Shown one piece after another: positions 35,830 through 45,043 of a DNA stretch of 64,000 bases. Both the position numbers and the translations under genes were made by a program. The first letter of the stretch is position 1; every line of letters starts with the position of its first letter. Source of the stretch: Methylomagnum ishizawai. GTDB lineage: Bacteria > Pseudomonadota > Gammaproteobacteria > Methylococcales > Methylococcaceae. The stretch lies in assembly GCF_019670005.1 (NCBI RefSeq), contig NZ_AP019783.1, positions 3,684,150-3,748,149 of the forward strand, in the 5' to 3' direction. The notes beneath the pieces are model-generated. The model saw nothing but the letters and a program-made list of their open reading frames with translations, had not been told where the DNA came from and made no database searches.

Positions 35830-37434
35830 ATGCGATATGAGCAAGCGTTACGCACGCTGACCCCCATCCCCGACACCGGCGAAGCACAGACCGGCTTGCC
35901 CGAACCCTCCACCGAGAATCCCCAGATGACCCCCCTGCGACTCTTCATGGAAACCATGGACCAATCGCCCGTCGCGATCTCCATCACCGACCAACGCGCC
36001 AACATCATCTACGTCAACCAAGCCTTCACCCGCATCACCGGCTACAGCCCCGAGGAAGCCATCGGCCGCAACGAATCCATGCTCTCCGACAAGATCACGC
36101 CGAAACGGGTCTACCAAGACCTATGGGCCACGCTGGGCCAGAAGAAGGTCTGGCAGGGCGTCCTGGTCAACCGCCACAAGACCCAGGGCAAATACCTGGC
36201 CGACCTCACCATCGCCCCCATGCTGGACGAGCGCGGCGAACTCACCCATTACATCGGCATCCACCGCGACGTGACCGAGTTCTACGGCCTGGAGCAAAAG
36301 GTCAAGAACCAGAAGAAGCTGATCGAGACCGTGGTCGATTCCATCCCGGTCGCCACCGTCCTGCTCGACGCGGAGGACCGGGTGGTGTTCGACAACCTGG
36401 TCTATAAGGGCTTGACCAGCGAACTGGGCGTGGCCGAGCCGATCCAGCTATTCTTGAGGATGCTGCGTGAGGAGATGGGCGAGCGCTGGCACGACCTCGA
36501 ACGCCGCAGCAAAAGCTTCCGCAACCACGAAGTCCGGGTCGACCTGGGCGGCTACCGGCCACCGCGCTGGTTTTCCTGCGCCGGCACCTGGTTCTCGGAG
36601 AACGACATCGGCGTCGAGGCCTATTTCCAGCAGCGCCAGCAAACCTACCTGCTGCTGACCCTGACCGATATCACCCAGCAAAAGCGCCAGCAGGAGGAAA
36701 TCCGCATCAACGCGCTCAAAGCCATCATGGCCGACGAGGAACGCATCCAAAGCCTCAGGGAAACCCTGTCCGGGGTGATCCACCAGGTCCAAGCCCCGGT
36801 CAATATGCTCTCCGCCGCCCTGAACATGCTGGAACGCCGCCGCCGCAACGGCGACGACAACGCCGCCCTAGCGGGGCTATTAAAACAAGCTCTGGATTCC
36901 GGCCAGGACACCGTCGCCACCCTGCAAGGCTGCATGCCCGACGCCGACCCGGCCAAGGTCGCCCCGGTCAACATCAACCAATTACTGCACGAGGTGCTGA
37001 TCCTGCTGACGCCGCGGCTCCTGGCCGACGGCATCATCATCGAATGGCAACCGACGCCGGTCCTCCCCACCATCATGGCGCTGGAAAACCGCCTCCGCGC
37101 CATGTTCAAGCAACTCTTGGAGAACGCCATCGACGCCATGCGCCAAAATGGTGCGAAGCCACGCGAACTCAGGATCGCCACCCGGCCCGAAGCCGACCTG
37201 ATCCACATCGTGATCGAGGATTCCGGTCCCGGCATCCCGGTGGAACTCAGGACCAAGGTGTTCGAGCCATTCTTCTCCACCAAGGGCGGGGCCGGCCGGC
37301 AAGCGGGCATGGGCCTCGCCATGGTGCAGGACGTGGTGAACAGCCACGCTGGAATGATCATGATCGACCCGGAGTACCACGATGGCTGCCGTATCCGCCT
37401 GCAATTCGACATACACCATTCCGCCGCGAATTAA
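35830..37434 (+). CDS. nifL: Nitrogen fixation regulatory protein NifL
   Basis: 534 residues from ATG 35830, with AAGGAG upstream. PAS1 (about 39-150, METMDQSPVAISITD...) is the FAD redox-sensing domain in known NifL. PAS2 spans about 165-290. A histidine-kinase-like helical region contains SGVIHQVQAPVN with the conserved but non-phosphorylated-type histidine. The C-terminal GHKL domain has LLENAIDAM, EDSGPGIP and GMGLAMVQ and would bind ADP. NifL holds NifA inactive under oxygen or fixed nitrogen, with relief by GlnK. It is followed by nifA after 10 bp, so the two are made together. Order and domain make-up match Azotobacter vinelandii NifL (519 residues). Confidence 0.93.
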   Translation: MRYEQALRTLTPIPDTGEAQTGLPEPSTENPQMTPLRLFMETMDQSPVAISITDQRANIIYVNQAFTRITGYSPEEAIGRNESMLSDKITPKRVYQDLWATLGQKKVWQGVLVNRHKTQGKYLADLTIAPMLDERGELTHYIGIHRDVTEFYGLEQKVKNQKKLIETVVDSIPVATVLLDAEDRVVFDNLVYKGLTSELGVAEPIQLFLRMLREEMGERWHDLERRSKSFRNHEVRVDLGGYRPPRWFSCAGTWFSENDIGVEAYFQQRQQTYLLLTLTDITQQKRQQEEIRINALKAIMADEERIQSLRETLSGVIHQVQAPVNMLSAALNMLERRRRNGDDNAALAGLLKQALDSGQDTVATLQGCMPDADPAKVAPVNINQLLHEVLILLTPRLLADGIIIEWQPTPVLPTIMALENRLRAMFKQLLENAIDAMRQNGAKPRELRIATRPEADLIHIVIEDSGPGIPVELRTKVFEPFFSTKGGAGRQAGMGLAMVQDVVNSHAGMIMIDPEYHDGCRIRLQFDIHHSAAN

Positions 37435-37444
37435 GGGGATTTCC

Positions 37445-38995
37445 ATGGTTGAACGCACTGAACTCGTCGAGCATGAGTTGGACGCGTTATATCAAGTCAG
37501 CCGGGTTTTGAACGGCACCTTGAGCTTGCAGGACAAACTCCGGCAGGTCTTGGAAGTGTTGCACCAGAGGGCCGGCATGAGGGCCGGGCTCATCACCCTC
37601 CGGGAACTGGACAGCGACGCGCTGTCGGTGTGCGCGGTACACCGCGAAGGCGGGGAACCCCTGGACGACAAGGTGAGCTACCAACCGGGCGAAGGCTTGG
37701 TGGGGGCCATCCTGGACAAGGGCGACACCCTCATCGTCGAGCGCCTCGCCGAGGAACCCCGCTTCCTGGGGAAGCTCAAGCTCTACGACCCGGAACTGCC
37801 CTTCATCGGCTCGCCCATCCATGTCGGCGACAACGAGATGGTCGGCGTCCTGGCCGCCCAGCCGGTGGCCAACGATTGGCTCAGGGATCGCGCCCGCTTC
37901 ATGGAGATGGTCGCCAACCTCATCGCCCAGAGCGCGGGGCTGTTGCGCAGCATGGAGCAGAAGCAGCGCGATTTGGCGATGGAGCGCGACCAGCTCAAAC
38001 AGACCCTGCGCAAGAACTACCGCTTCGAGAACATCATCGGCCACGCCCAGCCCATGATGCGGGTATTGGAACTGGTGCGGCAGGTGTCGAAATGGAACAC
38101 CACGGTGCTGATCCGGGGCGAATCCGGCACGGGTAAAGAGGTCATCGCCAACGCCATCCATTACAACTCGGCCTGCGCCAACGGGCCGTTCCTCAGGTTG
38201 AATTGCGCGGCCCTGCCCGACAACCTGTTGGAATCGGAATTGTTCGGCCACGAGAAGGGCGCGTTCAGCGGCGCGGTGACTTTGCGCAAGGGCCGTTTCG
38301 AGCTGGCCCACAACGGCACCTTGTTCCTGGACGAAATCGGCGAGATTTCCCCGGCGTTCCAAGCCAAACTGTTGCGGGTGATCCAGGAGGGCGAATTCGA
38401 GCGGGTCGGCGGCAGCCAGACCCTCAAGGTCAACGTCCGCATCATCGCCGCCACCAACCGCGACCTGGAATACGAGGTGGACGAAGGCCGGTTCCGCGAG
38501 GATTTGTATTACCGCCTCAACGTCATGCCCATCCACCTGCCGCCCTTGCGCGAGCGCTTGGAGGATATCCCGGAACTCGCCCGCTTCCTGCTGGGGCGGA
38601 TTTCCAAGCAACAAGGCGGGCGACCCTTGGAACTCAAGGAAAGCGCCATCCGCCTGTTGATGCGCTATAGCTGGCCGGGCAATGTGCGCGAACTGGAGAA
38701 CCGCATCGAACGCGCCGCCATCATGAGCCCCGATGGGGTGATCGACCGCGATGTGCTGGCCCTGAGCGGCTTCGAGGACGATTTGAACACGCCCGCGCCC
38801 AAGCCTTCCTCCGCCAGCAGCAAGGAAGCCACCATCGATTTCACCGACGAGAGCTTGGACGAGCGCGAGCGGGTCATCGCGGCCCTGGAGCAATCGGGCT
38901 GGGTGCAGGCCAAGGCGGCGCGTTTGCTCAACATGACACCGCGGCAGATCGCTTACCGGGTGCAGACTTTGAATATCAAGATGAAGCGGATTTAA
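37445..38995 (+). CDS. nifA: Nif-specific sigma-54 activator NifA
   Basis: 516 residues. The GAF domain covers residues 20-165. The AAA+ domain has Walker A GESGTGKE (near 225), the sigma-54 contact loop GAFSGA (272-277; usually GAFTGA), Walker B GTLFLDEIGE and the arginine-finger region. A Fis-type helix-turn-helix (AAALEQSGWVQAKAARLLNM-like, about 475-516) binds TGT-N10-ACA sites. The interdomain linker lacks the cysteine motif that makes rhizobial NifA oxygen-sensitive, which agrees with control by NifL. The target nif genes are not in this window. It is translated just after nifL, with AAGGGGA before the start, and is followed by a terminator. Confidence 0.95.
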   Translation: MVERTELVEHELDALYQVSRVLNGTLSLQDKLRQVLEVLHQRAGMRAGLITLRELDSDALSVCAVHREGGEPLDDKVSYQPGEGLVGAILDKGDTLIVERLAEEPRFLGKLKLYDPELPFIGSPIHVGDNEMVGVLAAQPVANDWLRDRARFMEMVANLIAQSAGLLRSMEQKQRDLAMERDQLKQTLRKNYRFENIIGHAQPMMRVLELVRQVSKWNTTVLIRGESGTGKEVIANAIHYNSACANGPFLRLNCAALPDNLLESELFGHEKGAFSGAVTLRKGRFELAHNGTLFLDEIGEISPAFQAKLLRVIQEGEFERVGGSQTLKVNVRIIAATNRDLEYEVDEGRFREDLYYRLNVMPIHLPPLRERLEDIPELARFLLGRISKQQGGRPLELKESAIRLLMRYSWPGNVRELENRIERAAIMSPDGVIDRDVLALSGFEDDLNTPAPKPSSASSKEATIDFTDESLDERERVIAALEQSGWVQAKAARLLNMTPRQIAYRVQTLNIKMKRI

Positions 38996-39019
38996 ACCAG
39001 CCGCATCCCATCCCCACCG

Positions 39020-39045
39020 AAAGCCCCGATCAGCGGGGCTTTTTC
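39020..39045 (+). terminator. Terminator after nifA
   Basis: Stem AAGCCCC/GGGGCTT with short loop GATCAGC-type spacing followed by TTTTT, 25 bp after the nifA stop: a standard rho-independent terminator closing nifLA. Confidence 0.85.
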
Positions 39046-39162
39046 GTGTCCACCCGGCCCCGCCGCCTTGGGTGATAACCACCGCGGCGCGACATGAATC
39101 AAGAAATCCCGCCCGCCACGGTGCGATAATCGCCCGCCCCCCACCTGCCGAGTCCGCGCCCC

Positions 39163-40056
39163 ATGCTGTTCGACGCCCTGGTCATCAACGCCAATCCGCT
39201 CCTCAACCTGGTCCATCCGGGGCCATACACGCCGGGGGCGGTCAACCGCGTGGCCGCGCTGGCCATGGTCGCCGAGGGCAAGGGCGTGAACGTGGCCCGC
39301 GTCCTGGCCCGGCATGGACACCGGGTGGCCTTGACCGGCTTCGCGGGCGGCCATAGCGGGGCTTGGCTGCGCGAACTGGTCCGGGCCGAGGGCGTACACG
39401 ACGCCTTTGTCGAAACCCTGGCCCCGCTCCGGGTGGGCTTCATGGCCTCCGACCCCCAGGACGAACATCCGACCACGGTGTTTCCGGGCGGCTTCCAGGT
39501 GACCGAGGCCGAGTGCCAAGCTTTGTTGGGACGGGTGGAAAGCCTGCTGGACTCGGTACGCTTGGTGATCGCCAGCGGTTCGGTGCCCGATCCGGTGGCG
39601 GATGGCTTGTACGCCGATTTGCTGGCGCTATGCGGGCGGCGGGGGGTGCGTTGTTGGCTGGATGCCTACGGTCCCGCGATGGGCCGGGCGCTGGCCGGTC
39701 CCGTGGCTCCCGGCCTGTCCAAGCCCAACCGGCAGGAATGGGCGCAAAGCCCCGGCTGGGAGCGCGTCGAAGAACTGCATATCACCGATGGCGCCGCCGC
39801 CATCGAAATCGTCGAATCCGGGCGGGAACTATGGCGGGTGTGGCCTCCCGCCCTGCGGCAGGTCAATCCGGTTGGGTCCGGGGATTGCTATCTGGCTGGT
39901 TTGGCCCATGGCTGGCTGGCGGGATGGTCCTGGGAGGCACGCTTGCGCTACGCCGTGGCGGCGGGCGCGGCCAACGCCCTGCGCCCGGACGTGGCGATGA
40001 TCGCGCCGGAGGAAATCCAGCCGTTGTTGGACGGGGTGTGCTTGAAACGGCTTTGA
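39163..40056 (+). CDS. PfkB-family carbohydrate kinase (1-phosphofructokinase-like)
   Basis: 297 residues. The N-terminal sugar-binding part has the family features GKGVNVARVLARHGH and GFAGGHSG. The C-terminal active site reads NPVGSGDCYLAGLAHG, where the DTxGAGD anion-hole/catalytic Asp pattern is kept as GSGD, with N instead of the usual D at its start. The layout is closest to 1-phosphofructokinase/tagatose-6-phosphate kinase. Substrate cannot be fixed. It is a single gene following the nifA terminator and has no sugar transport partner nearby. Confidence 0.85.
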   Translation: MLFDALVINANPLLNLVHPGPYTPGAVNRVAALAMVAEGKGVNVARVLARHGHRVALTGFAGGHSGAWLRELVRAEGVHDAFVETLAPLRVGFMASDPQDEHPTTVFPGGFQVTEAECQALLGRVESLLDSVRLVIASGSVPDPVADGLYADLLALCGRRGVRCWLDAYGPAMGRALAGPVAPGLSKPNRQEWAQSPGWERVEELHITDGAAAIEIVESGRELWRVWPPALRQVNPVGSGDCYLAGLAHGWLAGWSWEARLRYAVAAGAANALRPDVAMIAPEEIQPLLDGVCLKRL

Positions 40057-40406
40057 GCCGGTCTCCCGACCTCCTTCCCATGGTTTAAACCGACCTTCCC
40101 GCATCGTCCGGAATCCGGGCCACGGGACCAAAGCCACCCGCCCCGCCCCCTCCTCCATCGCGCCGCCGCCCCGGCCAAATCCTCGGGCCGGAATAAACCC
40201 ACCACATCGGCCTCCGCAGGCCAGATCGCGCCGCCATGGGCGTATCCGCCGGGCTTGGGCGGGATCATGGGAGGCCAAGGCCCGGCAGGCTGCAGGATGG
40301 GCAAAGACCATCAGGCCGTGCCCGCCCTACTTCGCCGCCCGGCCTGGGCGTTATGATGTGCGCGAATTCACACACCCGCCCCCTCAAACCAGAGGAAGAA
40401 TAAGAA
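40057..40406. other. 350-bp intergenic region, no gene seen
   Basis: Between the kinase gene and the winged-helix regulator. Frames are short and lack ribosome sites. I see no T-tailed hairpin. The regulator's ribosome site AGAGGAAG lies at its right end. Confidence 0.5.
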
Positions 40407-42032
40407 ATGCCCGATTACCGACTCGATCCGGTCAATCAAAAGCTGTCGCGGGACGGCCAGGATATCCCCCTGAGCCTCAAAGCCTTCGCCGTGCTGCGCT
40501 ATCTCATCGAACACCGCCGCCGCTTGGTCACCAAGGAAGCGCTGTTCGAGGCGGTCTGGCCCAATGTGCTGATCACCGAGGACGGCATCCGCCATTACAT
40601 CCTCGAATTGCGCAAAGCCTTCGACGACCCGCCCAAAACGCCCCGTTTCATCGAGACCGTGCATGGCCTGGGCTACCGCTTCATCGGCGAGGTGGCGCTG
40701 GCCGTGCCGCCGCCCTTGCCGCCGATGCTGGCCGAACCCGCCGCCATCCCGGCCCCGACCCCGTTCAAAACCCCGGCCTCCGGCCCCTTGACCGGACGGG
40801 AACGGGAACTCGGGGAACTCCGCGCCTGGCTGGCCCAGGCCATGGGCGGCGAGCGCAAATTCGGCTTCGTCTCCGGCGGGCCGGGCCTGGGGAAGACCGC
40901 CCTGGTCTCGGCCTTCCTGGAAAGCCTGGACGGGCGTCCCGATATCCGCGTGGCGCGGGGGCAATGTTCGGAATTGCTCGGCACCCTGGAACCCTTCATG
41001 CCGATCCAGGAAGCCATCGAGGAACTTTGCGGCGGGCAGGAAAGCGGGCCCTGGGCGGAACGGCTGCGCAGCTACGCGCCGGGCTGGTGTTCGCTGCTGC
41101 CCTGCGCCGCCACCTGCCAACTCGGCGGCGACGGCACGGCCCGCCCCACCCGCGAAAGACTGGTGCGGGAACTGGCCCAATTCTTGGAAAGCGCCAGCGG
41201 CGACCGGACCTTGGTGCTATGGTTCGAGGATTTACACTGGGCCGACGCTTCCACCCTCAACCTGCTGGCCTATCTGGCGCTGCGGCGGCAGGCGGCGCGG
41301 CTGTTGGTGCTGGGCACCCAGCAGCCGGTGGAAACACAGGGCGACGGCCATCCCCTCCGGCGGTTGCGCGACGAACTACGCAAGCGCGGCCATTACACCG
41401 AACTGGCGCTACCGCCCTTGGAACCGGTGGCGGTGGCGGACTACCTGGAAACCCGCTGCCCCGGCCTGCCCGCCGGGTTCGGGGCGTTCGTCCAGCGCCA
41501 CGCCGGGGGCCATCCCCTGCTCATGGTCCGCCTGGTGGAACACGCGCTGGCGCGGAATTGGCTGGTGCGGGAAGACGGGGACTGGCGGCTGGCGGTCGAT
41601 CTGGATGGGATGGAACCCGCGGTGCCCGACAGCTTGCTGGAATGGGTCGAGCAGCAATTGGAACGGCTGGACGCAGCGGACCAGGGCTTGCTCGAAACCG
41701 CCAGCGTCGCGGGCCGGAGCTTCTCGGCGGCGAGCCTGGCGGCGGCCCTGGACCAGGATATCGAATCCATCGAGGCCCGCTGCCAAGCGCTGGCCAAGCG
41801 CAGGCAGTTCATCGAGCGCCAAGGCGTGGACGAATGGCCGGACGGCACCGTAGCCGCGCAGTATGGCTTCGTCCACGCGCTCCACCACCGGGCGCTGCAT
41901 GAACGGGTCACGCCTTCGCGGCGGGCCAAGCTACGCAAACGCATGGGCGAGCGGATGGCCTTGGCCTATGGGGACGACCCCGGCAAAGCGGAGACGGAAA
42001 ACGGCGGGGCCATCGGTCAAAAACAAGAATAA
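40407..42032 (+). CDS. Winged-helix transcriptional regulator with AAA+ ATPase domain
   Basis: 541 residues. Residues 1-95 form an OmpR/PhoB-type winged helix (LSLKAFAVLRYLIEHRRRLV, GIRHYILELRKAFDD, IETVHGLGYRF), as in CadC-like and cyclase-linked regulators. After a proline-rich linker an AAA_16/STAND-type ATPase begins at LTGRERELGELRAW. Walker A is GGPGLGKTALV and Walker B is LVLWFEDLHWADAS. The C-terminal sensor repeats usual in this class are short or absent. No membrane segment is seen. It is followed 41 bp later by the ABC exporter gene on the same strand, which it may regulate or share a transcript with. Confidence 0.82.
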   Translation: MPDYRLDPVNQKLSRDGQDIPLSLKAFAVLRYLIEHRRRLVTKEALFEAVWPNVLITEDGIRHYILELRKAFDDPPKTPRFIETVHGLGYRFIGEVALAVPPPLPPMLAEPAAIPAPTPFKTPASGPLTGRERELGELRAWLAQAMGGERKFGFVSGGPGLGKTALVSAFLESLDGRPDIRVARGQCSELLGTLEPFMPIQEAIEELCGGQESGPWAERLRSYAPGWCSLLPCAATCQLGGDGTARPTRERLVRELAQFLESASGDRTLVLWFEDLHWADASTLNLLAYLALRRQAARLLVLGTQQPVETQGDGHPLRRLRDELRKRGHYTELALPPLEPVAVADYLETRCPGLPAGFGAFVQRHAGGHPLLMVRLVEHALARNWLVREDGDWRLAVDLDGMEPAVPDSLLEWVEQQLERLDAADQGLLETASVAGRSFSAASLAAALDQDIESIEARCQALAKRRQFIERQGVDEWPDGTVAAQYGFVHALHHRALHERVTPSRRAKLRKRMGERMALAYGDDPGKAETENGGAIGQKQE

Positions 42033-42073
42033 CGGCGCGACCACCACGCCGGTCCCCACAGGAGAAAACCACC

Positions 42074-43837
42074 ATGCTCCGCATCCCCATCAACGAGCAA
42101 GGCTCGGGCTTGTTCTTCCAACTCATCCGCAACTTCGTCCGCTCGCCGTCCGGCACCCAGGCCATCGCCCTGTTCGGCCTGCTCATCGCCCTGTTGTTCG
42201 GGCTGAACGGACTCAACATCCTCAACAGCTATGTCGGGCGCGATTTCATGTCCGCCCTCGCCGACCGCAACGTACCGGCCTATCTGCGGCAGGCTTCGAT
42301 CTACACCGCCGTGTTCGCCTGCCTGACCGTGGTGGCGGTGTTCCTGCGCTATGCCGAGGAACGGCTGGGACTCCTGTGGCGGGAATGGATGACCCGGCAA
42401 TTCCTGGATTTGTATCTGCGCTATCCCAGCTATTACCGGATGAACGACAGCCTCATCAAAAGCACCGGCATGGAACACGCCGACCAGCGCATCGCCGAGG
42501 ATGTCCGGGTCTTCACCACCACCACGCTGTCCTTCGCGCTGATGCTGCTGAACGGGACGTTCACCGCGCTGGCGTTCTCGGGGGTGCTGTGGTCGATCAG
42601 CCCGCGTTTGTTCCTGGTCGCGGTGGTCTACGCGGCGTTCGGCTCCTATATCACCTTCCGCCTGGGCCATCGCCTGATCGACCTGAACTACACCCAGCTG
42701 GACAAGGAGGCCAGTTTCCGCTCCGGCCTGTTGCATGTGGGGGAACGCGCCGAATCCATCGCCCTCTTGAACCGGGAGGAGCGCATGTCGCGGCGGCTAT
42801 ACCGGCAATTCGACGCGGTGGTGGAGAATTTCCACCAGATCATCCTGGTGAACCGCCGCCTGGGTTTCTTCACCACCGGCTACAACTATCTGGTGCAGGT
42901 GATCCCGATCCTGCTGGTCGCGCCCTTGTTCATCGACGGGGAAGCCGAGTTCGGCGTCATCACCCAATCGGCGGCGGCCTTCGTGATGTTGATCGGGGCG
43001 TTCTCGCTCATCATCACCCAGTTCCAATCGCTGTCCTCGTTCGCCGCCGTGATCGAGCGGCTCATCAATCTATGGTACGCCATCGAATTGACCCAGACCG
43101 AAACCGTGTGTGGCATGGATTTCGGCGAGGACGACGACCGCATCGGCTACGAACACCTGACCCTGCGCTCGCCCATCGACCACACCGTCCTGGTGGACGA
43201 CCTGACCCTATCGATCCCACACGGGACGCGGGTGCTGGTAGCGGGCCTCGACGCCACGGCCAAGGACGCGCTGTTCAAGGCCACGGCGGGCATCCTCGAC
43301 ACCGGCACCGGGCGCTTGATCCGGCCCCGCGCCGGGCGCATCCAGTTCTTGCCGGAACGGCCCTACCTGCCGCCCGGCAGCCTGCGCGAAGCCTTGAACC
43401 CGGACGCGCCGGGAATCGCCGTCACCGATACGGCCTTGCTGGAAACCCTGCACACCCTGGGACTGGAGCCGGTGCTGGCCCGCGTCGGCGGCCTGGAGGC
43501 CGAGCAGGATTGGGACGCCGCGCTCTCGGTCGATGAACAACAACTCATGTCCTTCGCCCGCGTGCTGCTGGCCCAGCCGCGCTTCGTGCTGATCGAGAAT
43601 CCCAGCGGCGACCTCGATCCCGCAAAAGCCGGGGAATTGCTGAGGATGCTGACCGGGCGCGATATCACCTATCTCACCTTCGGCCGCCACGGGCAGCGCG
43701 ACGGCGACGAGCCTATCGAGCGCTACGACGCCGTGCTGGAATTGAAGGCCCAGGGCCGCTGGTCCTGGAAGGACAACGGCCGCCGATGGCTGGGCCCGGG
43801 GGACAGGCCGTTGACGCCCCAAGCGCCACCGCCGTGA
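42074..43837 (+). CDS. SbmA/YddA-type ABC transporter with degenerate ATPase domain
   Basis: 587 residues. The N-terminal half is an ABC_membrane_2 (SbmA/BacA/YddA) module with about six helices and the conserved LNILNSYVGRDFMSALADR start and LRYPSYYRMN. The C-terminal half aligns as a nucleotide-binding domain but lacks key residues. Walker A is GLDATAKDA (391-399; consensus GxxGxGKS/T), the signature is LSVDEQQ (484-490; consensus LSGGEQQ), and Walker B/catalytic Glu is LIENPSGDLD (E508 N509 for DE). ATP hydrolysis is therefore doubtful. SbmA itself lacks an ATPase domain and is proton-driven, so this may be an intermediate form. Confidence 0.85.
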   Translation: MLRIPINEQGSGLFFQLIRNFVRSPSGTQAIALFGLLIALLFGLNGLNILNSYVGRDFMSALADRNVPAYLRQASIYTAVFACLTVVAVFLRYAEERLGLLWREWMTRQFLDLYLRYPSYYRMNDSLIKSTGMEHADQRIAEDVRVFTTTTLSFALMLLNGTFTALAFSGVLWSISPRLFLVAVVYAAFGSYITFRLGHRLIDLNYTQLDKEASFRSGLLHVGERAESIALLNREERMSRRLYRQFDAVVENFHQIILVNRRLGFFTTGYNYLVQVIPILLVAPLFIDGEAEFGVITQSAAAFVMLIGAFSLIITQFQSLSSFAAVIERLINLWYAIELTQTETVCGMDFGEDDDRIGYEHLTLRSPIDHTVLVDDLTLSIPHGTRVLVAGLDATAKDALFKATAGILDTGTGRLIRPRAGRIQFLPERPYLPPGSLREALNPDAPGIAVTDTALLETLHTLGLEPVLARVGGLEAEQDWDAALSVDEQQLMSFARVLLAQPRFVLIENPSGDLDPAKAGELLRMLTGRDITYLTFGRHGQRDGDEPIERYDAVLELKAQGRWSWKDNGRRWLGPGDRPLTPQAPPP

Positions 43838-43846
43838 AAGGCTTGG

Positions 43847-43868
43847 GCGGGCCGGGACACCGGCCCGC
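43847..43868. terminator. Hairpin between convergent genes
   Basis: 9-bp stem GCGGGCCGG/CCGGCCCGC with loop GACA, 10 bp after the ABC gene and 8 bp before the end of the opposing lipoprotein gene. A short T-run is lacking on both sides. Confidence 0.5.
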
Positions 43869-43875
43869 GCCGGTT

Positions 43876-44154
43876 TCAGTGCTGGGCTTTTTTCTTCTTC
43901 AGGAGGGCGTCGTAGGCCGCCTGGTCTTCCTCGTACATTTCTTTCGAGGCTTCGCAATCCAGTTCGGCATCGTCCTCCTGCTCGCGCAAGCAGGCTTCGT
44001 AATCGCTTTTCGATTCCTCCAAATCGTTGCTCGCCTCGTCGAGGTCGGGATCGACATTGGCCGTCCCATGGCCATGGGCGGCGGCCTTGTCCGGGGCCGT
44101 TTGGCAAGCGGCCAGCCAGGCCGCGAGGGCGAGCGTTCCTAAAATCTTCCGCAT
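43876..44154 (-). CDS. Small acidic lipoprotein
   Basis: 92 residues from ATG 44154, fixed by AGGAGGAG 8 bp upstream. The signal peptide RKILGTLALAAWLAAC ends in a lipobox with Cys near 18. The mature chain is short, very acidic and helical (DLDEASNDLEESKSDYEA), with two further cysteines, and ends in a lysine-rich tail. There is no known domain. Similar small periplasmic lipoproteins are often envelope-stress factors; no more can be said. Confidence 0.75.
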   Translation of the reverse strand: MRKILGTLALAAWLAACQTAPDKAAAHGHGTANVDPDLDEASNDLEESKSDYEACLREQEDDAELDCEASKEMYEEDQAAYDALLKKKKAQH

Positions 44155-44503
44155 CGATGATTTCTCCTCCTGAATAGTGGGAACCGGGTCCAAATCCGGC
44201 AAAAGCTTACACCAGGACTATCGGCGGGCAACGCGGAATTTGGGGCGGGTCCAGCCGGATCGGGGACCGCCCCTCCACGTTGTTTCGGATCGGGAAGCAG
44301 GCTTTATTCCGGCAGCGCGTCCATCGCCGCCCGCGCCGCTTGAAACGAGATTCATTGTCAACTACAGTGCTGGGCAAGATGTCCGCGCCATGACAGCGCG
44401 GACGGCTGACAGTGGATCGCCCGGCGACCCCCTCCAACCAGAACCCTCGGCCTCACCATCATCATCGCCCGGACCACGGCACCGGGCACGGGAACCAGCG
44501 GAC
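44155..44503. other. 349-bp divergent intergenic region
   Basis: Between the small lipoprotein gene and the FMN-binding gene. A long in-frame extension of the latter reaches back to 44177 but encodes arginine/proline-rich sequence without ribosome site. I see no clear promoter pair. Confidence 0.45.
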
Positions 44504-45043
44504 ATGCGCAATTATTTGACGGCAGTTTTCCTCTTCCTGGCCATCGCGGCCCCGACCGCCCTGGGCATGGTGTATTACAGCAAGGAGGAAGCCTTCGAAC
44601 TGGCCTTCGGCAAGGAGGCCGAAATCGAAACGCAGCCGGTGTTCCTGAGCGACGAACAAGCGGCGGAGGTCGAGAAGACCGCCCAGGCCAAGCTGGAAGG
44701 CCATTTATTCACCTTCTACGTGGGCAAGAAAGGCGGGCAAATCCTGGGCTATGCCGCGCTGGAATCGCACACCGTGCGTACCCAGCCGGAAATGCTGCTG
44801 GTGGTGCTATCCCCGGCGGGCGAATTGGTCCGCGCCGAAATCCTGGCCTTCCACGAACCGCCCGAATACCAGCCGCCGGCACGGTGGTTCGAGCGGCTCT
44901 ATAAACGCCCCTTGCAAGAATTGAAGCTGAATCAAGGCGTCGATGGCATCAGCGGCGCGACCCTGAGTTCCCGCGCCGCCCTCGACAGCCTCCGCAAAGT
45001 CATGGCCATCCACAAAATCGCCTTGCGCGAAGAGGTTCGATAA
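44504..45043 (+). CDS. FMN-binding domain protein, membrane-anchored
   Basis: 179 residues from ATG 44504. One N-terminal membrane helix (LTAVFLFLAIAAPTALGMVYY) anchors a periplasmic domain. The domain ends in VDGISGATLSSRAALDSL, the covalent flavinylation motif (D-x-x-S-G-A-T) of RnfG/NqrC-type FMN-binding domains. The threonine would be modified by ApbE. The gene overlaps by one base (TAATG) with the next membrane protein. The pair probably forms an electron-transfer unit at the inner membrane. It is smaller than RnfG and no rnf/nqr genes adjoin. Confidence 0.85.
   Translation: MRNYLTAVFLFLAIAAPTALGMVYYSKEEAFELAFGKEAEIETQPVFLSDEQAAEVEKTAQAKLEGHLFTFYVGKKGGQILGYAALESHTVRTQPEMLLVVLSPAGELVRAEILAFHEPPEYQPPARWFERLYKRPLQELKLNQGVDGISGATLSSRAALDSLRKVMAIHKIALREEVR

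Noticed and set aside
33550-38995. DUF3604 gene as part of the nif operon
   Set aside because: It has its own sigma-70-like promoter, and the nifLA sigma-54 promoter lies after its stop codon.
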